A stretch of DNA of 64,000 nucleotides, taken from Gari tellinella (Eukaryota; Mollusca; Bivalvia; Cardiida; Psammobiidae). Of the stretch, positions 56,117-64,000 are shown piece after piece (position 1 is the first letter of the stretch; every line of letters begins with the position of its first letter). Under the pieces are notes generated by a model. The model was not told the origin of the DNA. It was given only the letters and a program-made list of their open reading frames with translations, and searched no databases. Made by a program: the position numbers and the translations under genes. The DNA is taken from contig OV277860.1 of the NCBI GenBank assembly GCA_922989275.2, forward strand, positions 46,508,400-46,572,399. The letters run 5' to 3'.

Positions 56117-57169
56117 CTACTATCCAATCAGACTATTCACTTTCAACAGGTGCTCTTAATTCTAAATTTCTGATCAAATATAATTGGTTGAAATGTGTGG
56201 CCAAATAGAAAGTGTGGCCAAATAGAAACCAGTCAGCTCCGCTGAAAAAATAAAATAGCCTAGTTTAGTGGTCGTAATAGAGAGGTGAAATTGTATATCA
56301 AAGCCAGTAGTGTCTGCTAAAGTTATCGCCTGCTTCACCAATATCAGCTACATGTATACTTGAGGATATGGATCTATTAATCAAGTGTAAACTAGTATGG
56401 ATCCACATGAGATATCGAAGTATTTGGTGTCAGGGCTGGATCCAAGCTGTTTGCTAATTATAATCTGATGTCAAATGGATTGGATTCTGTTAAGACATCG
56501 AGTTTGTCGGCGTCTTTCTACATTCCAAGCTTTTTGTAAGGGTATTTACATTAATTGTCTAGTCATTTGTAGGTTGCTGAAGGCGAATAAAATACAAGTG
56601 ACAGCTAAAGGAAGATGTAAGTAAAACAGAAAGTTTCAAAATGAATTTTCTGTGTTACTTTCACTTTCCTTGAATTGATTAGTCACCGGTCTTAGACACT
56701 AAATAGAAATCAAAGATTTAGTTGTAGTAATAGGAAGGTTTTACTGTATGCACAGTCAAACCTGTCTTAAGCTTCCGCTAAAATCGATATACATGTATTT
56801 GTAGTTTTCACTGCAGGTTGCGGCTTAATGCAGGACAAAAGTAATATAGAATGTTTATATAGGAGTTCTGAATAAGGGGAGATCCTTTGAAAGCACAGAA
56901 AACAAAGCAAATACTGAAAATTGCAGACTCGGTTTAATTGAGTCTGTTCATGAGCAATACTGAAATATGCAACAGTGCTCACGCCCCCTAGCACCAGCTT
57001 AAGCGGAATTCAACTTTCAACTGTAAATGCGCTGAAATCAATGATTCAAAAGGACCAGAAAGTATAACAACACTGAGTCTTCTGTATTATTTTTGTCCTG
57101 CGTTTAGCGGCACCTCTCTTAAAATATGACCCTGCATCTTCGGTCAGGGGTCGCTTAGCAGTCCCTTTT

Positions 57170-57418
57170 TACATGGAGAATACGTTATTCTTTCCCTGTA
57201 AACGCACATGAATCGCAAACGCATTACAGTAAAATGGAGAAACTGACAACTTTTCGACAATTCTGAGTATCCGTTTTAATCTGAGTGGCAAACAGTTTGG
57301 AGCCTGATCAGACGCCGGGTTACCCGGCGTCTGATCTGGCTCCAAACTAATTACAATGGAAATACTAGTTTTAGCGTAAACGCGTGTATTGGGAAAGAAT
57401 AACGCATTCTCAGCTGTA
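57170..57418 (-). mobile_element. Family C MITE (C6)
   Basis: TACATGGAGAATACGTTATTC left and GCATTCTCAGCTGTA right. The intact core at 57290-57350 has a GCCGGGTTACCCGGC centre. Mirror partner of C5. Confidence 0.82.
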
Positions 57419-57615
57419 TTCAGGAATGGAGCGTTCGGAACAATAAGTCTCCATTACTTTTTCCAACACAATTGTGTAACTATTACACACTTGTGTAGGG
57501 AAAAGTAATGGAGACTTATTGTTCCGAATGCTCCATTCCTGAAAAATAATGGAGCGGTTTTGAATGGGATAATAGCACAGGTGTATTTTAATGGTCATTC
57601 CTGTAGCCTTTTCAG

Positions 57616-57829
57616 TTGAACCCTTTCACTCTCAATGACGCCATAAAGCGCGTTTGCAAACAGTTTGAGTCCTGATCAGACACCGCGTAACGCAGCGTCT
57701 GACCAGGACCAAAACTGTTCGACACGTTTATCGATATCTATTCAGTCATACAACTTTAAATCGAATTTTAAAGCGTGTCTTGCAGACAACAATATTGAAG
57801 CAGACGACACTAAAGCGGTGAATGGATAG
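57616..57829 (-). mobile_element. Family B MITE (B6)
   Basis: TTGAACCCTTTCACTCTC left and GCGGTGAATGGATAG right. The core is at 57655-57720, and the inner TGCAGACAACAATATTGAAGC stretch marks family B. It abuts the end of the inverted duplication. Confidence 0.75.
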
Positions 57830-57921
57830 AAATATCCCGAATAATTTGATCATGAAAGGGTTAATTTAAGTGTTCATAGTACATTTTAGTATTCATGGTC
57901 GAAAATAAAAGAAGTAAAGAG

Positions 57922-58201
57922 TGTAACACAATGGCCTGCTGCCATGCAGTGATCGTGATGTTACTTCATGATCACAGGTAGTCCAGTTGGCAGGGACGTG
58001 CTTGATCACCACGTGACTGTTGGCTCGGACGTTAAGTAGCAGGAGCGGGGGCTAGACGGGCAGATTGGTTCAGAGCTTGCTGCCATGCAGACTGATTCAG
58101 AGCTGGCTACCATGCACACCGGAGTAGCCAGCGTTAGTTTATTAAAATGTTAAAAACCATTATACGATCGTTGTTGCCTGATTTAGTCCCATAGTGCTAC
58201 A
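57922..58201. mobile_element. Probable solo LTR
   Basis: A 280-bp unit beginning TGTAACAC and ending GTGCTACA (inverted termini, 7 of 8 matching) is flanked by AGAG at 57918-57921 and 58202-58205. It is GC-richer than its surroundings, and TTTATTAAAATG near the end could serve as a poly-A signal. No internal LTR-element sequence is attached. The strand is not settled. Confidence 0.6.
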
Positions 58202-58205
58202 AGAG

Positions 58206-61200
58206 TAAAACACAATCAACTCAGTGTCAGCTTTAAAATAGTTTTGCATACGGGTACGTTCGTGTTATCAAGTTTTGACTGTACAAGCATAAGGCAAATG
58301 TCAAGGTATTAAAGTTATTAAACTATTTTGTAGCGAAAGCATTCTGCCAGAAATGTCTTTGTAACTCTAAGCCTGCTGTAAGTAGACATACGTTCAAGTA
58401 CCAGTATATGAAGTATCTCTCATGAGTTGTGAAAAGATGCATGGGGGATGTCAACTATTGTCTTCCTGATATACGTACACTTGTAACTCATGAATACATT
58501 GTACATACAAGAGGGAAATATGTTATATGTCTGATAATAACGCATGTGTGAGCCCTTTTCAAACGGTTAAGAGCCAAGATAGGACACGTGTAGCTAGGTA
58601 TCTGACCAGGCTCACAATGATTAAGATAGATTGTCAATATTTTATTTTTCAAAAGCCCGCATGTTTCTCATTTCGTTGCATTGTGTCAGCATTTATCACC
58701 TAAAAAAAGGGAAGACTGGCACGTGTGGTTAGTTCATTTGTTTGCTGGTCGATGTGGACACAGAAAAACAAGGAAGTAGTTGGTATGGGGATTATTATTC
58801 TAAACTCGTACAAAACACGAGCAAATAATTTCGATCCTGATCAAGGGAGAAGTTTCGGTGTTTGATCTGAATCCAAATTGTTTACCACTCCTATCAATAT
58901 TTCTTAATCCTATCACTTAAAACCCTCGTCTAAAATAGTCGCCTCCATATTGTCGTCTACTTGTATTTTTGTCTACTTTCGCATATAAAATATAGAAATA
59001 TATGCGTGTTTTACTTCATAAACATTAATATGCGTAACAAACAGTCTGGTGTCTGATCTGAGTGTACACTGATTGCTAACAATCATTTCTATCATTAATT
59101 AAATGAGAATATTAAAATAAGACCAGACACCCCTAGAAGGAAAATTGGATTGATCCAATAAATAGGCATTGGAGAATCCACTTGGCATTAATAAGTTAAT
59201 GCAGGAGTGTGTGTTCTAGATGAGTAACGGCCTTACCACAGCAGAATAGAGAGTGTGACTCAGTTAACAGGATATATCGATACTGAAAGTAGAACCTGCG
59301 CATGCACTTTCAAGTAAGCCTCGTTTACGAACGCGGTATCTACAACAACAGTACACTCCCACAGGGCATTAAGTAGAACGTATCTTCGGTTATTTTGTGG
59401 GGTAAAATGGAGTGGTTTTGATTTTCTTGTGTTTGGTCTTTGGAATAAGAAGTAATGTTCGCCATGTAAAAAAGGTACCGTTTTTGATCTAAAATTGTTT
59501 TGTACCGTGTTCGACTTACATCTTTATGGAGTTGTGCTGCTTATTAATCATAGACTCAGTAAACAATGGTGGTCATGCAATGACTGCATGACTGTTAACA
59601 ATGTCTTTATAAATCAAGTACGGCATTTGTAAACACATTCAAAATTCTAAATCAAAATGCTTTATTTTAAATCTCAGTTTTCATATATGTAAATACAAGA
59701 GACGTGTATAATACTAGTAGTGGTCTAGCATTGACGTGGAAACACAGAGTCGAACTTATTCTAAGCGGACAGTCCCTTAAAATATAGACTCTTCGATTCC
59801 CTGGGGCAGGTGACACCCAGGGCAGATCAAAAGCAAAACCCACAACTCCATATGGAGCTCTCTACACATCTACAGATAATCATCCGCCCTAGTGCCACCC
59901 GTCCTCAAAGACCATTCAAATACGGTATCTTCTTTGTCCGCTTATCACATGTTCGACTGTAGGACTGCACATGTTAAAAAGGTTCTCAGCTGCGAGGTCA
60001 AAATGGACAAACCGAAAAGCATGGTTTTGAGTGAATTGATGATTAAATGATTTTGATTTCACATGCAACCTAACCTCGATACCTCGTACTAACGTTAAGT
60101 TAACTCAGATATTACCCGTATTTCCCTACATTTAATTTAATTATTTTTCAAAATCACTTTTGTCAAACACACCTTAGTCACATTTTAACTTTAATAAACG
60201 TGTGTGTTGGACATAAGCGAACTCGATTTATCAAACTTTGACTGTATAGTTTACATACAGACATGACAATTTGAGTTTAGAGCTCATAGGTTAAATAGAA
60301 TGCACGCATATTTTTTACCTTCTTTAAACTGAATAGATCTACTTTCTTAACAATACTTATTTGATGTGTAAAACGATTGGTCAACTTGGTTGACACTTTT
60401 GTTGCCATATTAAAGTGTATTAAATTTTGTTGAGAAAAAAACGACATGCCAAGGTATTGTTACTTTTATATATAAACATCTAGATATTTACTATTTGTAA
60501 CAATAGGTTGACTTATTTCCTGGAGATATATTTGTAAATGAGTAAGTGGAACTGTTTGACCGTGTAACAAGGTAACGTTTAAGAACAACGCACTCGCTGC
60601 AGCGGTGTGAATTTACTTAAAAAGTGTTATGTGAACTGTGAATGACAGATAGATAAGAATATTATTCAATTGTAGATAGGAGTAATAAGTAACGTTGCTG
60701 TTTATCAGCAATCCGTTTCAAAAATGCCATCAGCAATACATAACATGTTTAAAAGGGAACTGTGTTAATTATTAGAATAGTTAAACTTTATGTGTCACTT
60801 GAAACTGAATCGTAGTATTTTGATCATTTGCATCGAAGCTTTTTCCGCACTATTATTCTATATTACTTATTCATTTGAAATGTTCTAGATAATATAAATA
60901 CACGGACTACAATACATTTATAGAGTGTACAGTCGTAATAATTTCTGGTGTTAACCATTTTAGTATGTTTAGAAATATCAAATGTTTTTTGTCGATTTCT
61001 GAACGTTAGTCATAAACAAATGAAACAGTATGTAAGGACACTTTTAAAATGTTTTTATGTTAGTATATACGTATTTATATTAAAACACGTTGTTGTTTAG
61101 TTTCCTAAACTTGTTAAATGCTACTATTCATACTTTCTTTATTAACACACATCTGACGTACTCGACATCAGCATTTACAATGAAGATCATAGTTATTGTG

Positions 61201-61996
61201 TAGATATATAAATTGATCTTTTAGAACAGGGAGTGTAGGGTATTTAACAGCATTTTACATAGATTTGTAATTCATTTTATATCTTAATTTGCTGCAAAGC
61301 ATTTAAGGAATTGTGTAGGTTGATTTTATGTGCACATAAAAACCATGTATATTTTATTTTGTTAGTTTCATGCATACGGTCTGGGATATCAATGAACCTT
61401 TTTATACAGTTTTAGAATTTAATATTGGATCTGCAGTATCTACATATTCTTTAAGGGTTGTTGTTTCTGTCGATGTAGTATATTATTATTAAACGTAGCC
61501 GTATGTTCTCTTAGTGTTAATAGTTATTTATGATTTAGGCTGAGTTTGTATATTCATTCTGCAAGTAAACTAGGATTCAGAACAGTGCCTCACTTATTTC
61601 ACAGTTATATAAATACAATCGTACAAATAAAAAAGATTGCTGTTGGAATGAGATGAAGCTCCTGGAAGGAAATACTTATCATATGTCATTCTGACAAAGT
61701 AATGCTTACATAACATGTTACTTCCAAGTGGTTTTTACAGAATAGATCTATATCTTGTTTGTTGTAAGTCGCTTGTTGTAAATTTTACTCGTTTTTATAA
61801 TGCATAACTTCTATAATATACATGTAGGTGTAAACATTTAGAAACCTTTTAGCATCACACATGGTAAATAGAACTAAATGGGCAAGGCAACACGTCCTTA
61901 CAACATTAGTTAAACACTCACCTCTATTAGGATACATAATACTATCTTTGATAATGTCAAAGGGCAACATAACTAGTAAAATGCGTGGAGATGAGG
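58206..61996. other. No gene recognised
   Basis: AT-rich intergenic sequence. The only structure seen is three decayed palindromic cores (58565-58620, 58826-58885 and 59041-59075). The part from ~59600 to 61900 shows no repeat family, ORF or tRNA that I could support. Confidence 0.5.
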
Positions 61997-61998
61997 TA

Positions 61999-62981
61999 CG
62001 AGGGGTGTTAAAAAAATACTTGGACAGATGCTGCCATTCCCTCAGAGTTTGTCTGAACGGCGCGAAACTTGCACATAATGATGCCCAGAGAATTCTGTAT
62101 TTCCGGTGAAAATTTGATACAATTGACTTCAAGCATGATCAAACGTCTGTTGTTATGGTAACGTTGGGTCGTCACACCCGACCCATCGTCATCCAACGTC
62201 ACGTTGACGACTCCACCCTTTGAGCTTTCTGACACTCCGATAGCCTTTTAAGGATCGATTTCGCGCATAATCTCCTCATATTTAAACTGTCATGAACTAC
62301 AGTATGTATTGTCCCAACACTACAGTCTACCGGCTGGCTAACTTCTCTAACCGTGATACGTCTGTCTTTATCCAGGAGCTCTTTGATTTCCTGAATGTTC
62401 TGCGACGTTATTGACGTCGTCCGTCCGATGCGCTGTTCGTCCATCACACTTTCGTATCCGTCTTCATACCGCAAGTACCACTTATGCAATGCCGTTCTCT
62501 TCATTGCAGCATCGCCGTATGCCTTGACCAACATTTCCATAGTTTCTTTTCTGTTTTTTTTCCATTGAGAACACCGACTTTAACCGCCGTTCTCTGTTCA
62601 ACTCTCATTTTGATGCACCTTGAATAAACAAAATAGCCGCTAACGCTCAAATGACGTCAGACGTTGTTGTGACGTTACTGACGTCGTGTCAAGATCTGGC
62701 GCCATACTGTGCTAAAATTTGGAGACGATATTGGATCAGACGCAAGTGATAGACGTCATTTTCGGAGCGACACAAGTTTGCGTTTTGTTACATTTTGGGC
62801 CGGGTGTTACGGGGTGACGTTATCATAACAACCATACATTTATTGTGCGTACAATAATGTCGGCAAAGTTAAACTCTGGGTACAGAATTCTGTGGGCATC
62901 ATTATGTGCAAGTTTCGCGCCGCTCAGACAAAAACTGAGTGAATGGCAGTATCTGTCCGCGTATTTTTTTAACACCCCTCG
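61999..62981 (-). mobile_element. Internally deleted mariner-type transposon
   Basis: TA duplications at 61997-61998 and 62982-62983 flank ends CGAGGGGTGTTAAAAAAATAC and its inverse. The inverted similarity extends inwards ~190 bp (61999-62190 and 62805-62981), far longer than the usual mariner TIR. The element is 983 bp, shorter than the ~1.3 kb of full mariners, and only the N-terminal transposase part remains. Confidence 0.85.
62199..62608 (-). pseudogene. Mariner-family transposase, N-terminal DNA-binding part
   Basis: The paired helix-turn-helix region that would bind the TIR. It starts at ATG 62606-62608 with RVEQRTAVKVGVLNGK. A run of A residues shifts the frame near 62560, and the rest reads MEMLVKAYGDAAMKRTALHK, DEQRIGRTTSITSQNIQEIK, LLDKDRRITVREVSQ and SVGTIHTVVHDSLNMRRLCA. 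The stop is TGA at 62199. The catalytic DDE/D domain is missing, so it cannot cut DNA, but a binding-only protein is conceivable if the frameshift is absent in other copies. Confidence 0.85.
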
Positions 62982-62989
62982 TATATGTG

Positions 62990-64000
62990 TCGTTTCAACG
63001 AAATTAAACTAGATCTTATAAAAAGTAGGAAATGATAGCTATTTGTTTTATTTCTTTAATCTGAATTGCCAACATATTGCTATGAAATTGGGTTCCTCCG
63101 CACCTAATATTGCGTGAAGTTATATGCAACGAACATTTCGTTTTAGGATAAAGGCGTTTACTTGGAATGGACAACATCTCTCAATTTTCAAATGTCGTTG
63201 GAATTTTAAGAACATATCAAAATTGCAATAAACTCAAGAAGCTTGTCAAAATAAAAACCGAATAACCCAAAACATTTGACGTTTCAAATATTTTTAAAGG
63301 GAGCGTCAAACAGTCTCGAATCAACTCAAAATTGTTCGCTTTGGTTCACAATATACATTGGCAGCAAAAGCATCAAATAATATACATACATAAATTTTAA
63401 ATAATATCAAAATATCGTGTTTCAGTGAGTTCTAAAAAAGATTGGAATTATCTTATCATTTTCAAAATAGGAAATGACTACTTTATCTATTTTCATTTGT
63501 ATTTTGAGAAATTTCTACTCATCAGTTGGGACATTGACATGTCATCCTGCTTGTGAATTATTGTTCCAGATGTTTTTGGTATAATTATACTAAAATTTAC
63601 ATGTAATAAAATAATATAGAGATAGATATGATAGATAGAGAAACATAGATATGGACTCTGACTTTGATTTACACAGTAAACTGTTGTGAGTTAGAAAACA
63701 AGATGCCTTTTAAAAGTTTTATGTTTGATGATGTTAGGGTTACAGTTCACCTATGCCAGACATGTGTAGAGTTATCGTGAAGATAATATATTATATTGCA
63801 AAGAAAGAGATATTCCATACCATTTCCCTTGCATCGGGCATTATTTATCACAGCTGAAAATGAACACCCGTCGATATTACACTTCCGACAGGACAATGAT
63901 ACGTTAAAAATTAGATTGATTGTTAACCTACACAACAGGACGTATGAGTAATAGTTCATTAGCAACTGCGCAACAGAGTTCGGGACGGGTTGAATAGAGT
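62990..64000. other. No gene recognised
   Basis: AT-rich. A 72-codon minus-strand frame at 63747-63965 has several Cys but no domain or splice support, and I do not consider it a gene. Confidence 0.5.

Larger units (their letters stand above)
55012..57588 (-). repeat. Right arm of the large inverted duplication
   Basis: Reverse complement of 48938-50310, longer because of insertions: ~1 kb at 55255-56255 (which includes a family I MITE) and ~190 bp at 56865-57075. Landmarks in mirrored order are CTTAGATCC (rc, ~55013), TTGTATAAAAGACAGGTGG (~55155), GTGGTCGTAATAGAGAGGTG (~56267), GTGACAGCTAAAGGAAGATG (~56597), GGTCTTAGACACTAAATAG (~56690) and AATAGCACAGGTGTATTTTA (57570-57589). Confidence 0.85.

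Noticed and set aside
63747..63965. 72-codon Cys-rich minus-strand frame
   Set aside because: No splice sites, signal or domain pattern; AT-rich surroundings make chance frames of this length likely.

Overview
The window is animal nuclear DNA that is almost entirely transposable elements and their wreckage. The best guess is a bivalve mollusc. The reasons are the hairpin-headed AGCTCACCTGAGC repeats at 7.1, 8.7 and 18.8 kb, a Naiad-type Penelope element with in-frame UGA codons (a state reported from clams), tRNA-headed SINEs with a MetaSINE-like body, and spliced exons with GT/AG borders. This assignment is inference. No bacterial operon, rRNA, CRISPR or phage feature is present. Host coding content is small: a probable two-exon 3' end of a gene on + (25571-25797 joined to 30191-30390), one clean internal exon on - (15484-15667), a possible terminal exon on + (14417-14488), and a possible divergent promoter with first exons near 36.5-36.9 kb.

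Layout. 0.2-1.5 kb: palindromic MITEs. 1.7-5.16 kb: a permuted Penelope-like element on - (GIY-YIG endonuclease upstream of RT, Naiad type). All three UGA codons in its endonuclease part, and one more before the RT, are candidate selenocysteine codons. 5.5-6.3 kb: the 3' end of a canonical Penelope element on +, with a hammerhead-like motif. 7-10.3 kb: two bivalve repeats and an ATTCCATGGAAT satellite. 11.5-12.8 kb: a truncated CR1/L2-like LINE. 13.55-13.95 kb: an inverted Penelope-like terminal repeat flanked by a 15-bp direct repeat. 15.9-18.0 kb: an element with ~460-bp inverted arms. 18.8-24.6 kb: a bivalve repeat split by a full-length LINE (19687-24437) that has a perfect 13-bp target duplication and a 2A-like motif. 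25-33 kb: host exons within dense MITEs and a SINE. 33.64-34.69 kb: a long-TIR element with an 8-bp target duplication. 37.4-39.1 kb: an internally deleted BEL/Pao element. 41-45 kb: MITEs, a SINE and a decayed ORF. 46.2-47.7 kb: a ~180-bp tandem array. 48.9-57.6 kb: a large inverted duplication whose centre holds several nested MITEs. 57.9-58.2 kb: a solo LTR. 62.0-63.0 kb: a deleted mariner.

The strongest cross-cutting pattern is a ~70-bp palindromic core (CAAACAGTTTGGATCC-AGATCAGACGCC-loop-inverse). It occurs about 30 times, at the centre of MITE families whose termini belong to different transposon superfamilies: TA-flanked CAGTG-ended families (A, C) and TTAA-flanked CCC-ended families (B, G). 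The families used below are: A = TA/CAGTGCTCCCTC ends; B = TTAA/CCCTTTCAC; C = TA/CAGTGGAGAA; D = TA/CAGTAAAACCTC; E = TTAA/CCCATTACCCC; G = TTAA/CCCATTTGTGC; I = CAGGGCTCCANATAAG; H = the hairpin-headed bivalve repeat.
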